From Portunus trituberculatus (Eukaryota; Arthropoda; Malacostraca; Decapoda; Portunidae), in NCBI RefSeq assembly GCF_017591435.1, contig NC_059304.1:29260520-29324519 (forward strand): a DNA stretch of 64,000 nt. The letters are read 5' to 3'. Shown one piece after another: positions 32,651-44,967 of the stretch. The position numbers were made by a program, and so were the translations under genes. The notes under the pieces were generated by a model. That model ran no database searches. It was not told where the DNA came from and saw only the letters and a list, made by a program, of their open reading frames with translations. The stretch's first letter is position 1. Every line of letters begins with the position of its first letter.

Positions 32651-33500
32651 CTATATTTGAGACATATTCCTGACCCCAGTTTTGTATATTTCCAAAAATA
32701 AGTTATTTTTCTCTTGAACCGTTAATGAGTTTTCCATCTCCTCCCAGTTTACGTTTTTAAAATAGTTCTTGAGATTCTCAATATCAGCCTTTCTGTAATT
32801 TAATCGGTCTCCTTTGTATGATTCATCACTATCTTCCTTTCCTTCTTCTATATCCATTTCTAATATTACATGGTCACTCTTTCCCAACGGGCACTTGTAT
32901 CTTATATCATCGTTAATTGGTATATCCCTTGTAAAAACTAGGTCTAATTTGCCGGCTCATCGTTTCCTCTGAATCTTGTGTTTTCCTTTACTCTTTGGAC
33001 CATCAAATTATCTATCTCACCAGGCATCTTCCCCCATACCACTTTCAAAATTTTCCCAGTCTACCTCCTTACAGTTGAAATCTCCTACCAATATCACTTT
33101 TCTCCTTTCCTTAATGATTCTTGTAAGACTCCTTATTGTGTCATCTATCATGTCTCTATATTCTTGGTTAGTCCATGAGTTTGTTTTTGGTGGCACATAT
33201 GTTCCAATGATTGTTACCTCCTTTTTATTAATATGTACCTTAACATACAGTATTTCTGATTTTCCTTCCCCAAACTCCACTTGATTTACCACTATCTCCT
33301 TCCTTAACATCATCATGACTCCTCCTCCTCCTTTACCCACTCTGTCTCTCCTCCATATATAATACATTTTATCTATGTCTATTTTTATTGCCTCATTTCA
33401 CTTTGTTTCCACCAGACATACAATATCTGGTTCCTCTTTCTTTATGTAATCTCTTAGTTCTAATTTACTAGATAAAATCCCATCTATGTTCGTATATTCA
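32651..33500 (-). pseudogene. B5 endonuclease
   Basis: 33017-33367 carries G-K-G-G-G-G-V-M-M-M, T-Y-V-P-P-K-T-N-S-W and I-L-V-G-D-F-N-C-K-E-V-D-W. 32651-32887 carries S-D-H-V-I-L-E-M and the linker. A deletion near 33010 separates them. Confidence 0.8.
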
Positions 33501-34030
33501 TTTTTAATCTCTTGTTCTTATCATTTATAGTTAAACTTGCTCCATATTTTTCTCTTCTTTCTCTTTTATATACCATTTCCTTATCCTGTCTCCTATAATT
33601 CTCCAAAAAAATGCCTTCTTCTCCTCCTCTGACCTTTCATTATTTTTTTCTCTTGCTTCTGCCACCAGTTCATTGTGTCTCTTCCTTTCCTCCTCGTTTC
33701 TATTTTTCTTTATATATATATCTTTGCAACCTTCTGTTTCTCTGAGTTTTGTTTTCTATATAGTACTTCTTCTGCTGCTGCTTGTGATTTTAGTAATATC
33801 TTAATTGGTCTCACTGTTCCTTCTTGATATGGTCCCATTCTATGGATTTCTTCTACTTCCTCTTCTAAGTTCTGTCTATCCTCGTCATTCAGATGTTTTA
33901 GTAGGTCTTTTACTGATTTCATTTCGTCTTTTTCCTTCTTGGTCTATATTTAAATTTTTTTTCTTTCAATCCAAAAATAATTACACTCTTCTTTTTTCTG
34001 CAATTTCTCTTACTAAATTTTCTTTTTTCT
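33500..34030 (-). pseudogene. B5 ORF1 C-terminal domain
   Basis: 33710-33922 reads L-K-H-L-N-D-E-D-R-Q-N-L, M-G-P-Y-Q-E-G-T-V-R-P-I-K and A-A-A-E-E-V-L-Y, followed by a slip. It has the short TA tract at the I-Y-I-K-K-N site that is expanded in B4. Confidence 0.75.
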
Positions 34031-34040
34031 GTGTGTGTGT
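34031..34040. repeat. Short (GT)n between A2 tail and B5
   Basis: Five GT units at the junction of the A2 tail with truncated B5. Confidence 0.85.
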
Positions 34041-34212
34041 ATTTACCTAATTGTATTTACCTAATTGTAACATACGGGAAAAGAGCTATGCTCGTGTTGT
34101 CCCGTCTCCATATCTATTAATGTCCAGCTTTTTCTTAAAATCATGGATATTCCTTGCGTTGACCACTTCCACGTCTAAACTATTCCATGCTTCCACCCTT
34201 CTATGAGGGAAG

Positions 34213-35697
34213 CTATATTTTCACATCTCTCCTATAAGTGGCCATTTTAGTTTTTCCCATGCCCTCTCGACATTCTTTCATTCCACATACACAGATCTTC
34301 CCTATCCATTTTTCCATGCCAATCATCACTCTGTATATTGCTATCAGGTCTCCCCTTTCTCTTCTGTTTTCCAGGGTCGGAAGTTGCATTCTTTTCAGTC
34401 TGTCTTCATAAGTCAAATCTCTTAAGTCAGGCACCATTTTTGTTGCAGCCCTCTGTACTTTCTCTAGTTTCCTATGTGTTTCTTTAAGTTCGAGCCCACT
34501 GTATTGTTGCATATTCAAGCCTCGGTCTTATCATTGCAGTAATTATTTTCTTCATCATTTCTTCATCTAAATATCTGACGCCACTCTTATGTTCCTCAAT
34601 AAGTTCAATACTTCTCCAATTATTTTGTTTATATGTCTCTCTGGTGATAGGTCATTGGTAATTGTCACCCCAAGGTCTTTTCTTCATGACTGGTTTTATG
34701 TCTTCATTTCCTATCTTGTACATACTCCTGATTCTTCTTTCACTCTTGCCAAACTCTATTTTCTTGCATTTTGTCGTGTTGAACTCCATTTGCCATGTAC
34801 AGCTCCATTTCCATATTCTGTCCAAGTCTTCCTGGAGTAGTTCGCAATCTTTGTCACATCTCACTTTTCTTAACAATTTTGCATCGTCTGCAAATAGGCT
34901 CACATAACTGGACACCCCATCCACCATGTCATTTATGTAGACCGAACATTACTGGTGCCAACACTGATCCCTGTGGAACTCCACTCTCCACCAAGCCCCA
35001 TTCTGATGGTCTGTCCTTAATTATTGTTCTCATTTCTCTTCCTACCAAAAGTCTTCCATCCATTTTAGTAAACTGCCATGCACTCCTCCTACCATTTCAA
35101 GTTTCCAGATCAGTCTCCGGTGTGGTACCTTATCAAAGGCCTTTTTAAATCCAGATATATTCCATCAGCCCAACCATCTCTTTCCTGTATTACATCTATC
35201 ACCCTCGAATAGTAACATATCAGGTTTGTCGTGCATGAACGCCTTTTCTAAAACCAAATTGACACTCACAAAGTATGTCATTTTCTCCAAGAAGTCTGTC
35301 CATCTATTCTTCACCACCCTCTCACACATCTTAGCTACCACACTTGTAAGTGACACTGGTCTATAGTTCAATGGGTCTCTCTTGTTACCTGATTTATAGA
35401 TTGGGACAATGTTAGCTCTTTTCCAGTCTTGGGGCACTACACCTTCCCTTAATGAGGCATCAATTACTTCACAAACTTTTTCTGCCAGTTGCTCCTGCAT
35501 TCTCTTAAAATCCATCCTGATACCCCATCAGGTCCCACAGCTTTTCTCACTTCTAAACTCCCCATCATATTCTTGATCTCCTCCACAGTTACTTGAAACT
35601 CCTTCATAATCCCTTTCTGTTCCATTACCAGTGGTTTGTCAAAAGCAGTCTCCTTTGTGAATACCTTCCGAAAGCATCCATTCATAGCCTCTGCCAT
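34213..35697 (-). pseudogene. A2 reverse transcriptase
   Basis: Frames 35464-35697 (G-P-D-G-V-S-G-W), 35165-35515 (Y-R-P-V-S-L-T-S-V), 34652-34927 (L-F-A-D-D-A-K-L, intact catalytic pair) and 34213-34518 (D-L-R-D-L-T-Y-E-D-R-L). It shares the short T run after M-E-D-F (AAAA at 35047-35050) with A1 and A3, and has extra private indels. Confidence 0.85.
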
Positions 35698-36043
35698 TTC
35701 CTGGGATCCTCACTGCATACTCCATTTACTTCTAAACTTTCAATACTTTCTCTATTTTTGATGTTGTTGTTCACATGTCTGTAAAAAGCCTTGGTTGGTC
35801 TTTACATTTATCAATTATATCCTTTTCTTGTTTCTTTCTTTCTTCTCTTCTAATCAACACATATTCATTTCTTGCTCTTTTGTAACTTTCCCACTGCTTA
35901 ATCCGTCTTTTCCTTCTCCACCTCTTCCATGCATCCTCTTTTCTTGTTCTAGCCTTTTCACATCTATCGTTAAACCAGTCCTGCTTTCCAACTTCTCTAT
36001 GTTGTCTTATTGGTACAAATTTTTCTCACCTTCTTTGTATATT

Positions 36044-36900
36044 TTATAAATTCCTTCCACTTTTCATTTGCTCCTTAGCACTCTTGAATTTCATCCAATT
36101 TGTCTCTTGAAAGAATTTCTTTAGGTTTCCAAAATCTGTCTTGGCATAATTCCATCTTCCCACTTTATATTCTTCATTTCTTCTAGATTTCTCTTCATCT
36201 ATCACCTTGAACTCCAAAACTGCATGATCACTCTTTGCTAAAGGGCACTCCACCCTCATCTCCTCAATGACCATTGGCTCTGTACTAAAGACCAAGTCCA
36301 GTCTTGACGATGCTCCTCTCCTCCAAACCTAGTATCTTCTTTGACCCACTGAGTTAACACATTTTCCATTGCCAGTGTCAATAGTGTATTTCCCCATGTT
36401 GTCTCTGATCCTTCCATTGACCAGTCCTCCCAACACACCTCTTTACAATTAAAATCTCCCATCATTATAGTTCGTTCACAGCCACCCAACATTTCTTCCA
36501 GACATGTTCCTGTATCACTTATCATTTCTTCATATTCCTGTACTGACCATGCATTTGTCTTAGGTGGTACGTACACCACTATGTAGTGCCTCTTTTTCCT
36601 TCATTAGTTTCTGCTCTGATCTTTAGCACTTCTGCCTTTCCCATACCTTCTTTCACTTGATCCACCTTTATATCTTTTTAACCAGCAACATCACTCCTCC
36701 TCCCATCTTACCTACTCTATTTCTTTTCCAAACATTATATTTCCTTCTCCAACCATCATCAGGTCTTCTCCTCTCTCAGTTTTGTTTCAGTAAGACCCAC
36801 AATATCTGGGTTCTTGTCCCTCAAGTAATCGTTGAGTTCTAAAATCCCGATATCACTCCATTTATGTTGGAATACATTACATTCGCTCATACGTAAGTTT
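36044..36900 (-). pseudogene. A2 endonuclease
   Basis: 36256-36579: Y-V-P-P-K-T-N-A-W, M-M-G-D-F-N-C-K-E-V. 36044-36295: V-F-S-T-E-P and S-D-H-A-V-L-E-F. One base is missing near 36315 relative to A3. The N-terminal half near 36600-36880 is broken. Confidence 0.8.
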
Positions 36901-37005
36901 CTTTAGTCCTTTCTTACTGTACTTTTCTGGGTTATGAACCACTTCCTCAGTCTCATATCCAAGATTCTCCAGAAAAACTCTTTCTTCTCCTCTTCTGTCC
37001 TCTCT

Positions 37006-37344
37006 TCATTTTTTCAAAGCCTCCTTTCTCAACTCATTTAACATTTCTCTTTCCTTTTCACCGAGATCTCTTCTCAACCAAATCTTCCTTGTTGTTTCCT
37101 GCTGGGCTAGCCTCCATGACTTCTCCACCAATTCATCTACATCCTTTTGTGACTTAAGTTTGATTCTTATTGGCCTCATACCTTCTGTGAACTTTCCAAT
37201 TCTATGGAAGTCCTCTATTTCTTGTACTAGGTCTTTTCCCTCCTCCTGCACCACATTAATGATATTATTTATCACCTTTTTTATGTTTTTCTCTCTCTCC
37301 ATTTTACTCGGTGTCTTATCCTCCTCCACACCAAATATCACCAC
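37006..37344 (-). pseudogene. A2 ORF1 C-terminal domain
   Basis: 112 codons, open: V-I-F-G-V-E-E-D-K-T, E-D-F-H-R-I-G-K-F, R-P-I-R-I-K-L-K-S-Q and W-L-R-R-D-L-G-E-K-E-R-E. It is the cleanest view of this domain for family A. Confidence 0.8.
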
Positions 37345-37363
37345 ACATCTCTTTTTGTCTACA

Positions 37364-37383
37364 GTGTGTGTGTGTGTGTGTGT
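37364..37383. repeat. (GT)n between A3 tail and A2
   Basis: Ten GT units separate the A3 tail repeat from the truncated 5' end of A2. Confidence 0.9.
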
Positions 37384-37428
37384 ATTTACCTAATTGTATT
37401 TACCTAATTGTAACATACGGGAAAAGAG

Positions 37429-38412
37429 CTATGCTCGTGTTGTCCCGTCTCCATATCTATTAATGTCCAGCTTTTTCTTAAAATCATGAATATTCCTTGC
37501 GTTGACCACTTCCACGTCTAAACTATTCCATGCTTCCACCCTTCTATGAGGGAAGCTATATTTTTTCACATCTCTCCTATAAGTGGCCATTTTAGTTTTT
37601 CCCATGCCCTCTCGACATTCTTCCATTCCACATACACAGATCTTCCCTATCCATTTTTCCATGCCAATCATCACTCTGTATATTGCTATCAGGTCTCCCC
37701 TTTCTCTTCTGTTTTCCAGGGTTGGAAGTTGCATTCTTTTCAGTCTGTCTTCATAAGTCAAATCTCTTAAGTCAGGCACCATTTTCGTTGCAGCCCTCTG
37801 TACTTTCTCTAGTTTCCTTATGTGTTTCTTTAAGTTCGAGCCCACTGTATTGTTGCATATTCAAGCCTCGGTCTTATCATTGCAGTAATTATTTTCTTCA
37901 TCATTTCTTCATCTAGATATCTGAACGCCACTCTTATGTTCCTCAATAAGTTCAATACTTCTCCAATTATTTTGTTTATATGTCTCTCTGGCGATAGGTC
38001 ATTGGTAATTGTCACCCCAAGGTCTTTTCTTCATGACTGGTTTTATGTCTTCATTTCCTATCTTGTACATACTCCTGATTCTTCTTTCACTCTTGCCAAA
38101 CTCTATTTTCTTGCATTTTGTCGTGTTGAACTCCATTTGCCATGTACAGCTCCATTTCCATATTCTGTCCAAGTCTTCCTGGAGTAGTTCGCAATCTTTG
38201 TCACATCTCACTTTTCTTAACAATTTTGCATCGTCTGCAAATAGGCTCACATAACTGGACACCCCATCCACCATGTCATTTATGTAGACTGCGAACATTA
38301 CTGGTGCCAACACTGATCCCTGTGGAACTCCACTCTCCACCAATCCCCATTCTGATGGTCTGTCCTTAATTATTGTTCTCATTTCTCTTCCTACCAAAAG
38401 TCTTCCATCCAT
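37429..38412 (-). pseudogene. A3 RT palm to C-terminus
   Basis: 37999-38412: V-G-R-E-M-R-T, S-G-V-P-Q-G-S, L-F-A-D-D-A-K-L. 37830-38015: R-H-I-N-K-I-I-G-E-V-L and R-P-R-L-E-Y. 37429-37845: P-D-L-R-D-L-T-Y-E-D-R-L, L-E-N-R-R-E-R-G-D-L-I-A-I-Y, ending R-Y-G-D-G-T-T. Two single-base breaks. Confidence 0.9.
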
Positions 38413-39215
38413 TTTAGTAAACTGCCATGCACTCCTCCTACCATTTCAAGTTTCCAGATCAGTCTCTGGTGTGGTACCTTATCAAAGGCCTTTTTTAAAT
38501 CCAGATATATTCCATCAGCCCAACCATCTCTTTCCTGTATTACATCTATCACCCTCGAATAGTAACATATCAGGTTTGTCGTGCATGAACGCCCTTTCCT
38601 AAAACCAAATTGACACTCACAAAGTATGTCATTTTTCTCCAAGAAGTCTGTCCATCTAGTCTTCACCACCCTCTCACACATCTTAGCTACCACACTTGTA
38701 AGTGACACTGGTCTATAGTTCAATGGGTCTCTCTTGTTACCTGATTTATAGATTGGGACAATGTTAGCTCTTTTCCAGTCTTGGGGCACTACGCCTTCCC
38801 TTAATGAGGCATCAATTACTTCACAAACTTTTTCTGCCAATTGCTCCCTGCATTCTCTTAAAATCCATCCTGATACCCCATCAGGTCCCACAGCTTTTCT
38901 CACTTCTAAACTCCCCATCATGTTCTTGATCTCCTCCACCGTTACTTGAAACTCCTTCATAATCCCTTTCTGTTCCATTACCAGTGGTTTGTCAAAAGCA
39001 GTCTCCTTTGTGAATACCTTCCGAAAGCATCCATTCATAGCCTCTGCCATTTCCCTGGGATCTTCACTGTATACTCCATTTACTTCTAAACTTTCAATAC
39101 TTTCTCTATTTTTGATGTTGTTGTTCACATGTCTGTAAAAAAGCCTTGGTTGGTCTTTACATTTATCAATTATATCCTTTTCTTGTTTCTTTCTTTCTTC
39201 TCTTCTAATCAACAC
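38391..39215 (-). pseudogene. A3 linker and RT fingers/palm
   Basis: 274 codons: the linker with Y-R-H-V-N-N-N-I-K, G-P-D-G-V-S-G-W, Y-R-P-V-S-L-T-S-V-V, Q-F-G-F-R-K-G-R-S and L-D-L-K-K-A-F-D-K-V. It ends M-E-D-F-W then TAG, the break shared with A1 and A2 (AAAA at 38396-38399). Confidence 0.9.
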
Positions 39216-39351
39216 ATATTCATTTCTTGCTCTTTTGTAACTTTCCCACTGCTTAATCCGTCTTTTCCTTCTCCACCTCTTCCATGCATCCTCTTTTCTT
39301 GTTCTAGCCTTTTCACATCTATCGTTAAACCAGTCCTGCTTTCCAACTTCT

Positions 39352-39738
39352 CTATGTTGTCTTATTGGTACAAATTTTTCTCACCTTCTTTGTATATTTT
39401 ATAAATTCCTTCCACTTTTCATTTGCTCCCTTAGCACTCTTGAATTTCATCCAATTTGTCTCTTGAAAGAATTTCTTTAGGTTTCCAAAATCTGTCTTGG
39501 CATAATTCCATCTTCCCACTTTATATTCTTCATTTCTTCTAGATTTCTCTTCGTCTATCACCTTGAACTCCAAAACTGCATGATCACTCTTTGCTAAAGG
39601 GCACTCCACCCTCATCTCCTCAATGACCATTGGCTCTGTACTAAAGACCAAGTCCAGTCTTGACGATGCTCCCTCTCCTCCAAACCTAGTATCTTCTTTG
39701 ACCCACTGAGTTAACACATTTTCCATTGCCAGTGTCAA
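39352..39738 (-). pseudogene. A3 endonuclease C-terminal part
   Basis: 128 codons: F-G-G-E-G-A-S-S-R-L-D-L-V-F-S, then P-L-A-K-S-D-H-A-V-L-E-F uninterrupted, then the linker. The G-D-F-N core lies beyond the 5' truncation. Confidence 0.85.
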
Positions 39739-39755
39739 TAGTGTATTTCCCCATG

Positions 39756-39803
<48 letters not shown>
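39756..39803. repeat. (TG)n array
   Basis: 48 bp of TG. With 40621-40635 it is one CA tail split by element L. Confidence 0.9.
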
Positions 39804-39804
<1 letters not shown>

Positions 39805-39805
<1 letters not shown>

Positions 39806-40620
39806 AGTGCTTACTCCAATTTTGCAAGTTCAAATTTTGCGATACGCCAATTTTGCGACAAAGGACCAAAAATTGCCATTTTTAAAATTCCCCATCTTGC
39901 TCCTTTCTCCCAGTATTGCGAGTGGTGGCGGGAGAGAGAGCGTTTCTGCAAATTATATATTACTGTATTATATAGGCAATATCTTATTAATTTATTCATA
40001 TTTATCATATCATACTATATCATTATCATATTTATATTATATTTATCATAGTTTGGTGGTTTTTGGCTAGTTTTCATAAAAATCTGGTGGTAATTCAACG
40101 AAGCTCATCTGGCAACACTGCCCCGCTCCCTCCCGCCTTCCATTTGTTTACGGACACCTCCACGGAGTTCTCTCTGCAAATTTGGAGGAATCCTTGTGCT
40201 CAACTTTGTGCGACATGGCGCCACCAACCAAGAAAAACATTAGGCTAACTTTGTAGCAGAAGATGAAGATAATTAAGATAAAAAGAGATGGAAATAGGAA
40301 CTGTGATATTTCCAGAGAGTTTGGTGTGGAATGATCAACTATGAGAATGATGCTTAAAAACAGTGAGAAAATTGAAAAAGTTGTAAAAACCTATGGTGGA
40401 CAGATTTTTTATTCTCGTAGGCATTGTACAAACACTGTGATCATTCATATGGAACGATTCCTGGCTCAATATATATGTGATATAAATATGGGCAAAATAT
40501 TAGGAAAATATTGAAAAATTAGGCAACCATGGATGAAGGGTCCACCATATTCAATTTTTCCCATAGGAATAATACTTTCAATTTTGCGATTTCCAAATTT
40601 GCGACTCAAATGTGTTTCTC
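39805..40620 (+). mobile_element. Tigger-like MITE family L
   Basis: The left end CAGTGCTTACTCCAATTTTG follows TA in the TG tract. Sub-terminal repeats of AATTTTGCGA and CAAATTTGCGAC occur in opposite orientation at the two ends. The outermost bases of the right TIR are lost. It splits the (CA)n tail of B6. Confidence 0.7.
40212..40400 (+). pseudogene. Family L transposase N-terminus (psq-type HTH)
   Basis: ATGGCGCCACC opens a frame reading P-P-T-K-K-N-I-R-L-T-L, then, after a TAG, K-M-K-I-I-K-I-K-R-D-G, I-S-R-E-F-G-V-E and S-T-M-R-M-M-L-K-N-S-E-K-I. This is the layout of a pogo/Tigger DNA-binding N-terminus. Two in-frame stops occur where Gln codons are likely. Nothing of the DDE domain follows. 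Confidence 0.7.
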
Positions 40621-40635
40621 TGTGTGTGTGTGTGT

Positions 40636-42550
40636 ATTTACCAAGTTGTATTTACCTAGTTGTAGTTTTACAGGGCCTGGGCTTATGTTCGTGTGGCCCT
40701 GTCTCCATATCTACACTTATCCAATCTTACTTTAAAAGTATGCACAATCGTTGCAGACACTACTTCTTCATTCAAACTGTTCCATGTCTCAATACATCTT
40801 TGCAGGAAACTATACTTTTTAATATCTCCTACACATCTTCCCTTCCTCAGCTTCTTACTATGCGATCTTGTGCTTCGACTGGCATATTCTTCTCTCAGGA
40901 TCAGATACTCATTGTCCACTTGGTCCATTCCGTTTATCAATTTATAAACTTGTATGAGATCCCCTCTCTCCTTTCTCTGCTCCAATGTTGGAAGATCCAA
41001 AGCCTTTAGTCTCTCCTCATAAGTTATACCTTTAAATTCTGGGACCATTCTTGTAGCCATTTTTTGTAGTCTCTCCAGTTTCCTTATGTGTTTTCTTTTG
41101 TGAGAGGTCCACACAACTCCTCCATATTCCAATCTGGGTCTTATTATAGTACTTATCAGTTTCTTCATCATTTCTTTGTCCATGTAGTGAAATGCTATTC
41201 CAATACTCCTTAGAAAATTGTATGTCTCTCTGAAAATTCTATCAATATGGCTTGCTGGTTGATTATTTTCTTCCATCGTCACTCCCAAATCCTTTTCCTT
41301 TTTTACTTTCTCCAGTTCTACTCCATCTCCCATCTTATAGATTCCCACTGGTCGTCTTTCACTCTTTCCCATTTCCATGACATGGCTTTTGTCCACATTG
41401 AATTCCATCTCCCACTTTTTACTCCATTCCCAGATCTTATTTAGGTCTTCTTGCAGTATTTCACAACCTTCTTTTTGCTTTATAACTCTGCAAAGTTTCC
41501 CATCGTCCACAAACAGATTTATGTAGCTCTTCACTCCTTCTGTCATGTCATTTATATAAATGAGAAAAAGTATTAGCGCTAATACTGACCCCTGTGGCAC
41601 TCCACTTTCTACTGCTCTCCACTTGGACTTCATATCTTTGACTACCATCCTTATTTCTCTCCCCCTCAAATAATTTTCCATCCATCTCAATGTGTTTCCT
41701 TTTAAACCACCCTTCTCCTCTAATTTCCACAGTAACCTTGCATGTCGCACTTTATCAAATGTCTTTTTTAAATCCAAGTGAATAAAATCAACCCATCCCT
41801 CTCTCTCTTGTATCCTATCAACTATTCTAGAGTAGAAACTCAGTAAATGTGTTACACATGACCGACCTTTTCGAAAGCCAAATTGGCTATTTGATAGTAA
41901 TTTGTTGTGTTCAAGGAACTCGATCCATTGTCTCTTTATTACTTTTTCACACATCTTACATATTACACTAGTTAGTGATACTGGTCTGTAATTTAGAGGT
42001 TCTTCCTTCCTTCCGCTCTTATATGTGGGAACCACCTCAGCCCTTTTCCATTCCACTGGTACTGTTCCATTTTCTATTGAGCATTTTATGATGTATATTG
42101 GACTTGTTAGTTCTTCCCTACATTCTTTCAGTATTCTGCCTGAGACTTCATCCGGTCCCATTGCCTTTTCTTCATCTAATTCCTTCATTAATTCTTTTAT
42201 TTCAAGCTTGGTTACTTTAATCTCTTCCATATAGATGGTCTTTCTATTACCCTGTGGTCTTTCAAATTTGGATTCCTTAGTAAAGGCCTCCTGGAACTTA
42301 TCACTTAACAGTTTTGCCATACTTTTTTGGGTCTTCCACCATCCTATTTTCTCCTTTTAACCTTTCTATTGTTTCTTTGTCTTATTTTTCCGTTTATGAA
42401 TCTGTAGAACAATTTTGGTTGCTCCTTGCATTTTTCGACTGTCTTTTTCATAGATCCTCTCCTCTTTCTTCCTCACTTTAACATATTCATTTCTTGCTAT
42501 CTTGAAGTTTACCTTATTTATTGCATTTCTATTTCTCCTCCACCTTTTCT
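40636..42550 (-). mobile_element. CR1-like family B, best-preserved RT (B6)
   Basis: Tail with two repeat units (one reads CAACTTGGTAAATA), 3' UTR and a long RT frame. Truncated at 42550 in the linker, where it abuts the tail of B7 with no CA tract between. Confidence 0.9.
40683..42320 (-). CDS. CR1-like ORF2 reverse transcriptase, 545 codons open
   Basis: The longest real frame here. It covers the end of the linker (res. 1-45), fingers with G-P-D-E-V-S-G (55-61), Y-R-P-V-S-L-T-S-V (111-119), Q-F-G-F-R-K-G-R-S (146-154), motif A H-L-D-L-K-K-T-F-D (181-189), S-G-V-P-Q-G-S (239-245), motif C F-V-D-D (270-273), thumb, and the C-terminal region ending K-C-R-Y-G-D-R. Catalytic Asp 183, 272 and 273 are present. 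It lacks the endonuclease and its natural start, so it is an ORF2 3' part rather than a full protein. It may be a young insertion. Confidence 0.85.
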   Translation of the reverse strand: MAKLLSDKFQEAFTKESKFERPQGNRKTIYMEEIKVTKLEIKELMKELDEEKAMGPDEVSGRILKECREELTSPIYIIKCSIENGTVPVEWKRAEVVPTYKSGRKEEPLNYRPVSLTSVICKMCEKVIKRQWIEFLEHNKLLSNSQFGFRKGRSCVTHLLSFYSRIVDRIQEREGWVDFIHLDLKKTFDKVRHARLLWKLEEKGGLKGNTLRWMENYLRGREIRMVVKDMKSKWRAVESGVPQGSVLALILFLIYINDMTEGVKSYINLFVDDGKLCRVIKQKEGCEILQEDLNKIWEWSKKWEMEFNVDKSHVMEMGKSERRPVGIYKMGDGVELEKVKKEKDLGVTMEENNQPASHIDRIFRETYNFLRSIGIAFHYMDKEMMKKLISTIIRPRLEYGGVVWTSHKRKHIRKLERLQKMATRMVPEFKGITYEERLKALDLPTLEQRKERGDLIQVYKLINGMDQVDNEYLILREEYASRSTRSHSKKLRKGRCVGDIKKYSFLQRCIETWNSLNEEVVSATIVHTFKVRLDKCRYGDRATRT

Positions 42551-42630
42551 ATGTATTTACCTAGTTGTAGTTTTACAGGGCCTGGGCTTTATGCTCGTGT
42601 GGCACCGTCTCCATGTCTACACTTATCCAA
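42551..42630 (-). mobile_element. CR1-like family B extreme 3' end (B7)
   Basis: 80 bp only: tail repeat plus the first bases of 3' UTR. The upstream side goes into TG and then (TA)n. Confidence 0.8.
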
Positions 42631-43793
<1,163 letters not shown>

Positions 43794-43798
43794 TATAG

Positions 43799-43873
<75 letters not shown>
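43794..43873. repeat. (TA)n array between T3 and H
   Basis: About 75 bp of TA with a few interruptions at the T3 side. Confidence 0.9.
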
Positions 43874-43877
<4 letters not shown>

Positions 43878-44627
43878 TGATGTATCGGATATCCGCCTCC
43901 GCCTCCGCCTCCGCAGATCCTCCGCGTTTTATTAACCTCCGCCTCCGCCTCCGCCTCCGCATTTTCAGATAATGAGACCTCCGCCTCTGCCTCCGCCTCC
44001 GCATTTTCAGAAAATGAGACCTCCGCCTCCGCCTCCGCAATTTAAAACTGCGGAGGCGCGGATGTTTACCGGTACCTGTATTTTTCGGCACACAGTTGCA
44101 CCCCAAAATATAGTAAGATGTTTGTTTCATTACGGCGTAACAGTAACATGCAACTGTAGTACGCAGTATGCACATATGGCCTCTTTGACCGCGTCTGAAC
44201 GTGAAACATACGCGTATACGGCTCTCATCTCATGCACCCCACCCACAGCTAATCTCGCACACTGCCAGACGTATGATTCCTCTTTTCATTGGTTGCTGCA
44301 TCCGAATTATTAAGTTATAGATTTGACACTGCCAAAACTTGATTACTATCTCCTATTGTACCCAAATTTGAGTGAGGGAAAGGAGTAACAGGAGTTTATT
44401 GTCGACGCAGTACCGGTACTGTAAATGAGTAAAAAAAAAAAATCTGTTCCGCCTCCGCCTCCGCCTCCGCCTCCGCGGAGGTGTAGGCAACAACCTCCGC
44501 CTCCGCCTCCGCCTCCGCAAAAAACTATTCCATAACCTCCGCAACTACATCCGCATCCGCATTTTTTGAGAAACTGACCTCCGCCTCCGCCTCCGCCGAG
44601 CCACGAAATTTGACCTCCGATACATCA

Positions 44628-44631
<4 letters not shown>
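43874..44631. mobile_element. hAT-like MITE with CCTCCG hexamer arrays (H)
   Basis: The ends are 16-bp perfect inverted repeats TTAGTGATGTATCGGA (43874-43889, 44616-44631). The style resembles hAT termini (AGTGATGT...). Inside, runs of CCTCCG/CCGCCT occur in at least six blocks near both ends, with GGAGGC in the opposite sense around 44050 and 44475. The centre (44060-44420) is ordinary sequence without a transposase. A TSD cannot be read because both flanks are TA repeat. Confidence 0.65.

Positions 44632-44678
<47 letters not shown>
44632..44678. repeat. (TA)n array between H and V
   Basis: 47 bp of TA. Confidence 0.9.
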
Positions 44679-44683
<5 letters not shown>

Positions 44684-44967
44684 CTCAATACTCGAACTTA
44701 ATTCGTTCCAAATGGCCGTTCGAGTATCAAAAAGTTAAACTATTGATACCTATAAATCAGATAATTCTTTCAAGCCATTGCCAAACTCAAGTTTTGAAAA
44801 AAAGCAGCGGTTAAATTTCGCAGTCGCCGCTAGCAATGGCGCACAGAAGCAGGGTTAGCCTGTCTTTCATGGGCTTGTGTCCTGGCAAACACTTCTCTTC
44901 CTTTGTTATATAGATCATGTTTGGTAGTTGTTTTTTTTCCAAAACAGGCCAGTTTTATCACAATTAA

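Larger units (their letters stand above)
30684..34030 (-). mobile_element. CR1-like family B, 5'-truncated in ORF1 (B5)
   Basis: Tail repeat at 30684, RT, endonuclease and the ORF1 C-terminal domain, truncated at about 34030 just inside K-K-S-V-I-I-F-G. It then meets the (CA)n of A2. Single-base indels are common, particularly in homopolymers. Confidence 0.85.
34041..37363 (-). mobile_element. CR1-like family A, 5'-truncated in ORF1 (A2)
   Basis: Tail with two ACAATTAGGTAAATA units, ORF2, and the ORF1 C-terminal domain. Truncated at 37363, where the (CA)n of A3 begins. Very close to A1 and A3. Confidence 0.9.
37384..39757 (-). mobile_element. CR1-like family A, 5'-truncated in endonuclease (A3)
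   Basis: Tail, 3' UTR, RT and endonuclease C-terminal half. Truncated at 39757, where it meets a (TG)n tract. It is the least damaged A copy over ORF2. Confidence 0.9.

Noticed and set aside
43874..44631. Proline- or arginine-rich protein from the CCTCCG runs
   Set aside because: Frames arise from the hexamer and lie inside a TIR element without a transposase.
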